Shown piece by piece: positions 8,638-16,530 of a stretch of 53,682 nt of DNA. Within the stretch, counting starts at the first letter, position 1, and the number at the start of each line of letters is the position of its first letter. The position numbers and the translations under genes are program-made. Under the pieces are notes generated by a model. The model was not told the origin of the DNA. It was given only the letters and a program-made list of their open reading frames with translations, and searched no databases. Origin of the DNA: Sedimentibacter hydroxybenzoicus DSM 7310 (GTDB lineage: Bacteria > Bacillota > Clostridia > Tissierellales > Sedimentibacteraceae); assembly GCF_013403245.1 (NCBI RefSeq), contig NZ_JACBNQ010000024.1, positions 1-53,682 on the forward strand, read 5' to 3'.

Positions 8638-9324
8638 ATGGCACAATTATTAATATATGATGATTTTTTGGACAGGGTGGATAGTCTTGGATTCATGTCG
8701 TTATCAAGTGTGTTACCGGGATTTCCGTCCCTTTCTGATGAAACTGCTGAGGAAAATTGGCACACAGGAGATCCTGAAACCGATCCATGGGTATGGAAAG
8801 ACAGGGTTGTAAAAGAAAAACGGCTGGCATTTGGCTGTATTCTTGGAGGACACAAGGGTTTTGTATCTGCGGATATGTATTCACTGTTTTACACTGCTTT
8901 TCATCCGTATGAGCATATGGAAGAAAGGAGAGCTTCAGGAGAAGTAAGCGAAACAGTGTGGAAACTATGGCAGATCTTTGAAGAAAAGACACTGCTGAAT
9001 ACCAGTGATATAAGACGTGAGATGGGGGTTACATTAAAAAAAGGCGGCAGCAAAGTAGATAAAGCCATCGAAGAGTTACAGCAATATTATTATATTACTG
9101 TTGTGGGAAACAGAAAAAAGATTGATAAATATGGAAAACCTTATGGATGGGCAGCCAACGTATATGACAAGGTTGAAAATTGGGTTCCGTCTGAATGGAT
9201 GACCTTGAATGCAGGCTTGAGCCCAGATGAGGCAAAGGAAATTATACTTGATAGAGGTATGACTATCAGTAAAAACATCAATCGTAAGGAATTGGCTAAG
9301 ATGCTAGGAATACCTTATAACTAA
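8638..9324 (+). CDS. AlkZ-related protein
   Basis: The 228-aa protein resembles the short clostridial AlkZ-related family, distant relatives of the YcaQ/AlkZ DNA glycosylases built from winged-helix units. Recognisable pieces are the early GDPETDPWVWKDRV segment (about residues 43-57), the KRLAFGCILGGHKGFVS segment (about 60-77), and a winged-helix-like stretch near 115-170 ending in YGWAANVY. A basic C-terminal region follows. Full AlkZ enzymes (about 400 aa) unhook DNA crosslinks; the short family lacks a demonstrated function, and I do not see the AlkZ QxQ catalytic motif. It overlaps nothing but starts one base after the PPOX stop, with AGGGAGAA before it. Family assignment is from memory. 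Confidence 0.6.
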   Translation: MAQLLIYDDFLDRVDSLGFMSLSSVLPGFPSLSDETAEENWHTGDPETDPWVWKDRVVKEKRLAFGCILGGHKGFVSADMYSLFYTAFHPYEHMEERRASGEVSETVWKLWQIFEEKTLLNTSDIRREMGVTLKKGGSKVDKAIEELQQYYYITVVGNRKKIDKYGKPYGWAANVYDKVENWVPSEWMTLNAGLSPDEAKEIILDRGMTISKNINRKELAKMLGIPYN

Positions 9325-9333
9325 ATTAAGAAA

Positions 9334-9366
9334 CGGCGGTTTTGATTTTTGTCAAAATCGCCGCTG
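9334..9366. terminator. bidirectional terminator between AlkZ-related gene and corC
   Basis: CGGCGGTTTTGA (9334-9345) pairs with TCAAAATCGCCGCTG (9352-9366) with a few G-T pairs. It sits between two convergent genes and can serve both. Confidence 0.7.
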
Positions 9367-9378
9367 TAAACAGAAATA

Positions 9379-10623
9379 TCATTGTATTTCAATAAATAAG
9401 CTTTCAATTTTATTTCTGCCACTTTCTTTTACAGTGAATTTCATATTATCTACTTCAATTAATTCGCCTTTTTCAGGGAATCTTCCAAACTTTTCTGTTA
9501 TATAACCGCCTATGGTAGTTACATATTTTGATTGAAGGTTAGTACCTAAATATTTATTAAGCTTTTCTATTCTTAGCTCTCCGTTAACTAAATATTTTTT
9601 ATCACTGATTTGTTCTATATAATAAGTGTGTTCATCTAATTCATCAACGATGTCTCCGATTATTTCTTCTACCAAATCCTCTGTTGTCAGAATTCCTTCG
9701 GTTCCCGCGTATTCATTCAATACTACGGCCATAGTAATTTTATTTTTCTGCATAGATGAAAATAATTTGGTTATACTGTTGTTTTCATATGTATAAAAAA
9801 CTTCCCTCATATAATCTTCTATTTTAAAAGGAGTTTCTCCCTCGTAATGAAATAGGTCTTTTACGTAAAGCATACCAATAATATTATCGATATCATCCTT
9901 ATAAACCGGAATTCTTGAATATTGTTCCTTAGCAAATACATTTTTAATTTCCTCATATGTGGTGTTGATATTTATTGCAACTATATCCTGTCGTTTAGTC
10001 ATTATATCTTTGGTTTTCAGGCTGTTAAATTCAAATACATTTTCTATCATTTCTTTTTCATTAAGTTCAATTATACCTTCTTCATGACTGACATCAACCA
10101 TTGTCTTTAATTCCTCTTCGGTTATAAGTGGTTTTTCGTTATCCTGTCTGCCAATAATTAGTCTGATAATTAAATTTGTCAGTTTGTTGAATATAAAAAT
10201 AACTGGACCTAATAATTTTATTACAAATGTTATTAAGCCCGAAACCTTAAATGAAATGTTTTCTGAGTTGTTTGCTGCTAATGATTTTGGGGTTATTTCA
10301 CCAAAAACCAGCACCAAAACCGTCATTATCGCAGTGGCAATTCCTACGCCTGCAGCGCCAAAAAAATCCATTGCTAATTTAGTTGCAAGTGCGGATGCTC
10401 CTATGTTAACAATATTGTTTCCTATTAAAATACCGCTTAATAGCTGATTTGAGTTATTTACCAATTTTTCCACTGTTCTTGCACCTTTAATATTGTTTTC
10501 TGCCATATGTCTTAATCTGATTTTACTGATAGACATAAGTGCCGTTTCTGATGCTGAAAAAAATGCAGAACATGATAATAAAAATATTAAAAGTAATATT
10601 TGTCCTGTTGTATTACCATCCAT
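9379..10623 (-). CDS. CNNM/CorC (HlyC)-family membrane protein
   Basis: This 414-aa protein has the standard hemolysin C/CorC order: a CNNM (DUF21) membrane domain with three to four helices (about residues 1-185, including SASETALMSISKIRLRHM), a CBS pair (about 205-330, starting near FEFNSLKTKDIM), and a CorC_HlyC domain (about 340-414). Family members are linked to magnesium or other cation efflux and resistance, with CBS domains sensing Mg-ATP; older 'hemolysin' naming is historical. It lies 57 nt downstream of zupT on the same strand with GGAG before the start codon, so a two-gene metal-transport operon is likely. Confidence 0.85.
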   Translation of the reverse strand: MDGNTTGQILLLIFLLSCSAFFSASETALMSISKIRLRHMAENNIKGARTVEKLVNNSNQLLSGILIGNNIVNIGASALATKLAMDFFGAAGVGIATAIMTVLVLVFGEITPKSLAANNSENISFKVSGLITFVIKLLGPVIFIFNKLTNLIIRLIIGRQDNEKPLITEEELKTMVDVSHEEGIIELNEKEMIENVFEFNSLKTKDIMTKRQDIVAININTTYEEIKNVFAKEQYSRIPVYKDDIDNIIGMLYVKDLFHYEGETPFKIEDYMREVFYTYENNSITKLFSSMQKNKITMAVVLNEYAGTEGILTTEDLVEEIIGDIVDELDEHTYYIEQISDKKYLVNGELRIEKLNKYLGTNLQSKYVTTIGGYITEKFGRFPEKGELIEVDNMKFTVKESGRNKIESLFIEIQ

Positions 10624-10656
10624 GTATTAATGCTCCATTTTTAAATTAAGATTTCC

Positions 10657-10671
10657 CCGTCTCAGAGACGG
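10657..10671 (-). other. perfect hairpin between zupT and corC
   Basis: CCGTCTC and GAGACGG form a 7-bp stem around one A, in practice a stem with a small loop. No U run follows on the minus strand, so it is more likely an mRNA processing or stability element, or a weak attenuator, than a terminator. Confidence 0.4.
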
Positions 10672-10680
10672 AGGCTGCTG

Positions 10681-11487
10681 CTAAATAAATAATAACAAGC
10701 TTACTGCCATTACTGCCATACCGCTTACAAGCCCGTATATTGAAAGATGGTGCTCACCGTATTCCTGTGCCGACGGCAGAAGCTCATCCAAGGATATGAA
10801 TACCATTATTCCGGCTACCGAGGCAAAAATTATTCCAAATACAAGGTCGTTGATGAAGGGCATCAGTATTAAATATCCTATTAATGCTCCTATTGGTTCT
10901 GACAAACCTGACAGGAAGGAGTAAAGAAAAGCTTTCTTTCTGTCTCCCGTAGCGTAGTAAATGGGAACTGATACAGCGATTCCCTCGGGTATATTGTGAA
11001 TGGCTATTGCGAAAGCAATTGGAATAGCTATGGTTGGTTCCTGCAGCGCGGAAATAAATGTTGCCAGACCCTCGGGGAAATTATGGATACCGACAGCAAG
11101 AGCAGTAAATGTCCCCATCCTTAAAAGCTTAGGGTCGTTTGTCTTGTTGTCATAATCCTCGATATCTTCAATTTTATACATATCATGAGGATTTTCACCA
11201 CTTGGAATAAATTTATCAATCAGTGCAATAAGAAGCATTCCTGCAAAAAATGCGGCCACTGTCACCCATGATCCCATTTTTAATCCAAGCTCTGCGGTAA
11301 GTGAATCTTTTGCCTTAACGAATATTTCCACCATAGAAACGTAAATCATTACGCCTGCCGAAAAACCTAAGCTGATAGATAAAAATTTAGTATTGGTCTT
11401 CTTTGTAAAGAAAGCAAGAGCACTGCCTATACCTGTAGACAGGCCTGCAAAAAGTGTCAATCCGAATGCAAATAAAACATTGTTCAT
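10681..11487 (-). CDS. zupT: ZIP-family zinc transporter ZupT
   Basis: The 268-aa protein has eight hydrophobic segments and the two metal-binding motifs of bacterial ZIP importers, HNFPEG (residues 135-140) and HNIPEG (164-169), on helices 4 and 5. A charged loop (about 91-125) separates helices 3 and 4. ZupT takes up zinc and other divalent cations from the periplasmic side or outside into the cytoplasm. The start has an AAGGAGGAC ribosome site. A symmetrical element at 11532-11550 lies in its promoter region and may mediate metal control. corC follows on the same strand. Confidence 0.88.
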   Translation of the reverse strand: MNNVLFAFGLTLFAGLSTGIGSALAFFTKKTNTKFLSISLGFSAGVMIYVSMVEIFVKAKDSLTAELGLKMGSWVTVAAFFAGMLLIALIDKFIPSGENPHDMYKIEDIEDYDNKTNDPKLLRMGTFTALAVGIHNFPEGLATFISALQEPTIAIPIAFAIAIHNIPEGIAVSVPIYYATGDRKKAFLYSFLSGLSEPIGALIGYLILMPFINDLVFGIIFASVAGIMVFISLDELLPSAQEYGEHHLSIYGLVSGMAVMAVSLLLFI

Positions 11488-11531
11488 TTATTGTCCTCCT
11501 TAACTGTTAAATTATGCTTAATATATGCTTT

Positions 11532-11550
11532 ATGTAAAGAAAATTTACAT
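11532..11550 (-). promoter_or_regulatory. palindrome in the zupT promoter region
   Basis: ATGTAAA (11532-11538) and TTTACAT (11544-11550) are perfect arms around GAAAA. On the minus strand TTTACA serves as a plausible -35 followed after 18 nt by TAATTT, so a protein bound here would block zupT transcription. A zinc- or manganese-responsive repressor is the natural guess. Confidence 0.45.
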
Positions 11551-11708
11551 TGTATATAATTTGGTATTAATTCATTATATAGGGTTCAAATAAAACTGTA
11601 AAGTGAAATGAGCATGTATAAATTTAAGTTATTTTAAGATTAGGAATGTTTTTTATGGGTAGAATACCATAGGGGTATAGGGGATTAACAGGATAAAGAG
11701 GAAACATT

Positions 11709-13229
11709 ATGAAATTAAAAAACAGGTATAGAATTGTTACATTCATAGCAGCTTCTATTATATGTTTAGTAGTTATATATCTGCATCTTCTATCTCATGA
11801 ACGGACACAAATGATATATTTGGAGCAAACTGAAAAAACTATTATAGATTTAAAAAAGGCGTATTTAAAGGATACGGTAAACAATATCTTTTTAGAAATT
11901 GACAATTTAAGGGACGCTAAATATAGTGTCTATAAGAAAAATATAGACGCAAGGCAAAGGCGCTTTCAAGAAGAATCAAATTTAACAGACGAAGAATTTA
12001 TAGAGTTTTTCAAAGACAGGTTTAACTATGATACATATCCGACAATGTGGACTGCATTTCTATGGGATAACAGGACAGGAGAAATTTTGTATAATTCTTC
12101 TGAAGTGAATTTGGACATAAATATGGAAAATTTAAAATCAATATTGTTTTCGTATGCTGTTATTGACAAAGGAAGTATAGAAGGTATTTTTGGAGTCAGT
12201 GAAGCATATATAGACAAAATTGTAAAAGAAGAAGCCGGAGAGTTAATAAGAAGCAGAAGGTTTTCGAATGATTCTTATATATGGGTAAATGAGATTATTA
12301 ACTATGAAGGTGGGAAAAATTATGCCATTCGAAGAATCCATCCTAATTTAGAAGAAACTGAGGGAATGTACTTATCTACGGATATGGAGGATATCGAAGG
12401 TAATCTGCCTTATTTGGAAGAGTTAGAAGGTATAAAGAAGAATGGAGAGTTATTTTTTACCTATAATTTTAAAGAATTAAACAGCACCCGCATATCTGAA
12501 AAAATTACATATGCAAAGCTGTATGAGGACTATAACTGGGTAATAGCAATGGGTGTCCATTTAGAAGAAATCGATGCTTATACAGAAAAAGTAATTGATG
12601 AAATATATTCTTTATCCAGTGATGCAATATTAAAGTTATTAGGATATATTTTTGCAGTTTTATTATTAGGTTTTGCAATACTTTTTTTATTAGGAAAAAA
12701 ACAATTATTAACTTCGACTAAATACTTAGAAAAAGAAATCAATATGGATTCATTGACTAAGGCATCCAGCAGGAGAAGCGGAGAATTAAGCTTAACATCT
12801 TTGTTTAAACAGTTTAAACAAACAGGAGAAAGTCCGGCTATTATGATGATTGATATAGATGATTACAAGCGTGTAAACGATAAATATGGTCATCATGCAG
12901 GAGACCTGATACTCACAGAAATCGTCAAGAAAATATACCGTATGATAAGAAGTTACGATCAGCTTATTCGTTGGGGCGGAGATGAATTTGTAGGTATTTT
13001 TCCGGGTTTAAGAGAAGAAAACATACCGGAGTTTGGTAAAAAGCTGTTAGATAGAATTGCTTCGTCAGAGATTTTGGCAGGAGATGAAAGCATAAATGTA
13101 ACAATTTCTGCAGGCTTTTCTTATTTTAGAGATACGGACAATGATTATCGGGATGTTCTTAAAAGAGCAGATAAAGCATTGTATGTTTCTAAGGAAACAG
13201 GCAAAAATACTTTTAATTTACTGAAATAA
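11709..13229 (+). CDS. membrane diguanylate cyclase with extracellular Cache-like sensor
   Basis: The 506-aa protein has one helix near residues 9-28, an extracellular sensor of about 270 residues with Cache-like features (YIWVNEI... and the closing WVIAMGVHLEEIDAY), a second helix near 305-330, and a cytoplasmic GGDEF domain. The active-site GGDEF lies at 423-427 and is intact. RSYD sits five residues before it, matching the RxxD inhibitory site. It should make cyclic di-GMP from two GTP and be product-inhibited. The gene is alone, with AAAGAGG before the ATG and a terminator after. The signal it senses is unknown. Confidence 0.87.
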   Translation: MKLKNRYRIVTFIAASIICLVVIYLHLLSHERTQMIYLEQTEKTIIDLKKAYLKDTVNNIFLEIDNLRDAKYSVYKKNIDARQRRFQEESNLTDEEFIEFFKDRFNYDTYPTMWTAFLWDNRTGEILYNSSEVNLDINMENLKSILFSYAVIDKGSIEGIFGVSEAYIDKIVKEEAGELIRSRRFSNDSYIWVNEIINYEGGKNYAIRRIHPNLEETEGMYLSTDMEDIEGNLPYLEELEGIKKNGELFFTYNFKELNSTRISEKITYAKLYEDYNWVIAMGVHLEEIDAYTEKVIDEIYSLSSDAILKLLGYIFAVLLLGFAILFLLGKKQLLTSTKYLEKEINMDSLTKASSRRSGELSLTSLFKQFKQTGESPAIMMIDIDDYKRVNDKYGHHAGDLILTEIVKKIYRMIRSYDQLIRWGGDEFVGIFPGLREENIPEFGKKLLDRIASSEILAGDESINVTISAGFSYFRDTDNDYRDVLKRADKALYVSKETGKNTFNLLK

Positions 13230-13250
13230 AAGTTTTCTAAGCAATTTTTA

Positions 13251-13278
13251 TGCCGATAAAATTTATTGGCATTTTTTT
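13251..13278 (+). terminator. intrinsic terminator after the GGDEF gene
   Basis: TGCCGATAAA (13251-13260) pairs with TATTGGCA (13264-13271), followed by seven T. Confidence 0.75.
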
Positions 13279-13290
13279 CTGTCTCTTTTT

Positions 13291-13316
13291 TGGAACAATA
13301 TCGATATTGCTCCGTC
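13291..13316 (+). promoter_or_regulatory. ECF-sigma-type promoter of the DUF4358-MBOAT-DHHW operon
   Basis: TGGAAC (13291-13296), 16 nt, CGTC (13313-13316), then TAA. This matches the AAC-N16-CGTC form known for ECF sigma factors of the SigM/SigX/SigV type, and matches the site before the ECF gene at 23265. The site also contains a near-perfect 22-base palindrome (13292-13313, one mismatched pair), so a regulator could bind on top of the promoter. It lies 47 nt upstream of the lipoprotein start. Confidence 0.6.
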
Positions 13317-13362
13317 TAATGTAGTATGAAGTGCATGCATAATTATTAAAAAGGAGAAATTT

Positions 13363-13872
13363 ATGAAGAAATTACATTTGATAGTATTGACATTAATTAT
13401 GGTATTTAGTATTACTGCGTGTCAGCCAAAGAGCGGAGATGCGGATCCAGATAATAATAAGCTCGAAGGAAGCCTTGAGAGTATATTAGATAAAATATAT
13501 GAAACAGCAGATACGAGCGATGATTTTAAAGAATATGCTAAAAATGGATTGCAAACAACTGAGATAAAATCAGAGGATGCAGCATACTTTTTAGGTAAAG
13601 ATGGTATAGAATTTGAATCGGCAATAGCTTCCGAACCACTTATGTCATCATCTGCTTACTCCCTGTGCTTAGTGAGAGTTAAGGAAGGCGCTGATATTGA
13701 AAAAATCAAAACGGAAATTAAAGAAAATGTAGATCCGAGAAAATGGATATGTGTGGGAGTAGACCCGAGCAATGTTATTGTTGACAATATCGGTGACGTA
13801 ATTGTACTGATTATGAGCGACAATGAGGGAAGTGCTTTGCATGATGCATTTCTTAAATTAAAGGAAAAATAA
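13363..13872 (+). CDS. DUF4358 lipoprotein
   Basis: The 169-aa protein has a lipoprotein signal with ITAC and Cys20 as the lipidation site. A DUF4358 domain covers about residues 40-165 (SLESILDKIYETADT at the start, GDVIVLIMSDNEG near the end). DUF4358 proteins are small surface lipoproteins of Clostridia and are commonly found beside MBOAT and DHHW genes; their exact role is unknown. The MBOAT gene starts one base after the stop, so all three are probably co-translated. The ATG has an AAAAGGAGA ribosome site, and an ECF-type promoter lies upstream. Confidence 0.8.
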   Translation: MKKLHLIVLTLIMVFSITACQPKSGDADPDNNKLEGSLESILDKIYETADTSDDFKEYAKNGLQTTEIKSEDAAYFLGKDGIEFESAIASEPLMSSSAYSLCLVRVKEGADIEKIKTEIKENVDPRKWICVGVDPSNVIVDNIGDVIVLIMSDNEGSALHDAFLKLKEK

Positions 13873-13873
13873 A

Positions 13874-15277
13874 ATGTTATTCTCAAGTATTAGCTTTATA
13901 TACTACTTCTTGCCAATGGTTTTATTGCTATACTTTCTGGTACCGTTCAGGTTTAAAAATTTAATTTTACTTGTTTCAAGCTTATTTTTCTACTTTTATG
14001 GTGAACCTATATACTCGATTTTGATGATAGCATCATCCTTATCCGGGTATCTTCACGGATTGTGGATAAATAAAACAAGAAAGAGCAGATATGCGAAAAT
14101 ACCGCTTATCTGCTCGATTACTTTCAGTATAGGGATTCTATTATATTTCAAATATGCGGATTTCTTTATTGAAAATATAGTATGGCTGTTCGGTTTTGAA
14201 ATTAAGGCTCTGAAGTTAGCGCTGCCTATTGGCATCAGCTTTTATACGTTCCAGATTCTATCCTACACCATAGATGTCTACAGAGGTAACGCAAGGGTAC
14301 AGACGAATTTCTTCAATTTTGCGGCTTACGTGACACTGTTCCCGCAGCTTATAGCAGGGCCCATAGTAAGATATACCACGGTTGAACAGGAATTGTCACA
14401 GCGCAAGCACACAGTTGCCAATTTCAGCTATGGCGTAAGACGATTTATTATAGGTCTGTCCAAGAAGGTGCTTATAGCAAACACCTTGGGAGAATTAGGC
14501 AATATTTTTTTCAGTCTGCAGGAAAGCACGGTATTGTTTTACTGGATTTATGCCGTAGCATTTATGCTGCAAATATATTATGATTTTTCCGGCTACAGCG
14601 ATATGGCAATAGGATTGGGACGTATTTTTGGATTTCATTTTCTCGAAAACTTCAATTATCCTTACATTTCCAAAAGTATTTCTGAATTCTGGAGAAGATG
14701 GCACATATCCCTCGGTACATGGTTCAGAGACTATGTGTATATACCCATGGGCGGAAATCGTGTAAGCACGGTAAAATGGATTAGAAATATATTCGTCGTA
14801 TGGTTTTTAACAGGATTCTGGCATGGTGCCAATTGGAATTTTGTTATCTGGGGACTGTACTTCGGAATTTTCTTAATTATAGAAAGGCTTCTTCTCAATG
14901 GTATTTTAAAAAAATTACCGGCGGTTGCCGGATACGTATACACTCTGTTTTTTGTGCTGATCAGCTTCGTAATATTTAATACGAACAGCATGGCTGAGTT
15001 TACCGGATATATTAAGGGAATGTTTGGATTTTTAAGCATACCGTTTTCAAATTCCGAAACGAATTATTATTTAATCAGCTATGGACTGACACTTATTATT
15101 GCCGCTTTCGGGGCAACTCCATTAACCGTGAGGGTTATTGACAAGATAAAAAACAGTAAAAAGGGTGAATACATTTTAAACGTATCGGAGCTCATAGTCC
15201 TGATGTCTATGCTTTTATTGATTACAGGATACCTTGTTGACGGTTCATTTAATCCATTTTTGTATTTCAGGTTTTAA
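13874..15277 (+). CDS. MBOAT-family O-acyltransferase (AlgI/DltB-like)
   Basis: The 467-aa protein has about ten or more membrane helices and the signature regions of the AlgI branch of MBOAT: SEFWRRWHISLGTWFRDYV and the following YIPMGG (about residues 270-295), and FWHGANWNFVIWG (about 313-325) whose His is the conserved catalytic residue. These enzymes pass acyl, usually acetyl, groups across the membrane to an extracellular polymer. The flanking DUF4358 lipoprotein and DHHW protein form the usual clostridial set for modifying surface or exported glycans. It starts directly after the lipoprotein stop; the DHHW start is 9 nt after its own stop. Confidence 0.9.
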   Translation: MLFSSISFIYYFLPMVLLLYFLVPFRFKNLILLVSSLFFYFYGEPIYSILMIASSLSGYLHGLWINKTRKSRYAKIPLICSITFSIGILLYFKYADFFIENIVWLFGFEIKALKLALPIGISFYTFQILSYTIDVYRGNARVQTNFFNFAAYVTLFPQLIAGPIVRYTTVEQELSQRKHTVANFSYGVRRFIIGLSKKVLIANTLGELGNIFFSLQESTVLFYWIYAVAFMLQIYYDFSGYSDMAIGLGRIFGFHFLENFNYPYISKSISEFWRRWHISLGTWFRDYVYIPMGGNRVSTVKWIRNIFVVWFLTGFWHGANWNFVIWGLYFGIFLIIERLLLNGILKKLPAVAGYVYTLFFVLISFVIFNTNSMAEFTGYIKGMFGFLSIPFSNSETNYYLISYGLTLIIAAFGATPLTVRVIDKIKNSKKGEYILNVSELIVLMSMLLLITGYLVDGSFNPFLYFRF

Positions 15278-15286
15278 GAGGTGCGT

Positions 15287-16414
15287 ATGAAAAGTAATAT
15301 AAAAAATACAATTGTATCAGCCGCCTTCATTATGATAATATTCGGCTTCATGTTAGCTAATATCATAATACCCGATAAGGAGTTTTCCTTCAGTGAAAGG
15401 CGCCGGCTTATAAGGGTTCCTGATTTTTCGGTAGATAAGCTTTTGAGGGGCAATCTGGTTGATGAATACGAAAAATATATATTGGATCAGTTTGTGCTTC
15501 GTGATGCCTTCAGAAGCGTGAAAGCGGTGGGGAAATACTATGTATTCAATCAAAAAGACAATAACAATATTTATATTGTAAACGGAATCGTTGAAAAAAT
15601 GGAATACAAGCTGAATGAAAAATCAGTATTGAACGCAGCAGATAAGCTGAATAAAATATACGAAAAATATTTGACAGGCAAAAATGTAAGCTTTGCAATT
15701 ATCCCCAACAAGGGCTACTATATAGCGGCCGAAAATGGATATCTGGACATAGATTATGACAGAATAGCCGAACTTATGAAGCAAAATATAAAAAATATGG
15801 AATATGTAGATTTGTCAGATACGTTAACGGCAGAGGATTACTACAGGCTGGATATACATTGGAGACAGGAAAAAATCATAAAGATTGCAGATCTGCTTCT
15901 GAAAGAACTGGGAAACGATACGAAAGCCTCTGATTCCGTATATACAGAGAAAAAGCTTTATCCGTTCTACGGTTCATATTACGGGCATGCGGCTCTCAGG
16001 CTGAAGCCTGAGGACATGATTTATTTAACCAACAGTACGATTGAAGAGGCTGTTGTATTCGATTATCAAAATAACAGCTACGGCAAGGTGTATGAAGAAG
16101 ATTTGTTTAACGGAACGGACTCCTTCGATGTATTTTTATCGGGGGCAAAGTCGTTGATTACCGTTTACAATGAAAATTGTAAAAGTGATAAGGAACTTCT
16201 GTTGTTCCGGGATTCCTTCGGAAGCAGCATAGCACCCTTAATGCTTGAAGGATATTCTAAAATTACCTTGGTTGATTTGAGATATATTTCAGCAGACTTA
16301 TTAGAAAAATATATAGATTTTTCACAGAATCAGGATGTGCTGTTTTTATACAACACACAGATTTTAAACAACAGTTCAATGCTAAAAAGTTCAGGCTCAA
16401 CGATTATAAATTGA
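15287..16414 (+). CDS. DHHW-family protein, probable extracytoplasmic acyl-transfer partner
   Basis: This 375-aa protein has an N-terminal signal anchor (about residues 8-28) and an extracytoplasmic domain of the DHHW family, related to the SGNH-like AlgX/AlgJ proteins. The family motif appears as DIHW near residue 195, and a RDSFGSS motif near 310 is the likely Ser site. AlgJ/AlgX-like proteins take the acetyl group delivered by the MBOAT protein and place it on the polysaccharide. I chose the ATG at 15287 over the GTG at 15281, because the GAGGTG at 15278-15283 is then the ribosome site. Third gene of the acylation operon. Confidence 0.85.
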   Translation: MKSNIKNTIVSAAFIMIIFGFMLANIIIPDKEFSFSERRRLIRVPDFSVDKLLRGNLVDEYEKYILDQFVLRDAFRSVKAVGKYYVFNQKDNNNIYIVNGIVEKMEYKLNEKSVLNAADKLNKIYEKYLTGKNVSFAIIPNKGYYIAAENGYLDIDYDRIAELMKQNIKNMEYVDLSDTLTAEDYYRLDIHWRQEKIIKIADLLLKELGNDTKASDSVYTEKKLYPFYGSYYGHAALRLKPEDMIYLTNSTIEEAVVFDYQNNSYGKVYEEDLFNGTDSFDVFLSGAKSLITVYNENCKSDKELLLFRDSFGSSIAPLMLEGYSKITLVDLRYISADLLEKYIDFSQNQDVLFLYNTQILNNSSMLKSSGSTIIN

Positions 16415-16515
16415 AAATCAATCTTATGATAAAATTGATAAAATTAAAATATGGAAATGTTTTCTAAGACGTGATATAGTAGAGTTAAGTTCAATATAAA
16501 CTTTATCAGGAGGAA

Positions 16516-16530
16516 ATGCTGGTACAATGA
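16516..16530 (+). other. possible four-codon leader ORF overlapping the next start
   Basis: AGGAGG (16508-16513) sits 13 nt before the lipoprotein ATG at 16527 but only a few bases before another ATG at 16516. That ATG opens Met-Leu-Val-Gln and stops at TGA overlapping the next ATG. It may be chance or a translational-coupling device. Confidence 0.25.

Noticed and set aside
11533-11549. Match to the GlnR/TnrA pattern TGTNA-N7-TNACA
   Set aside because: It stands before zupT, not a nitrogen gene, and no such pattern was found near glnA or glnN; a chance match or another regulator is more likely.
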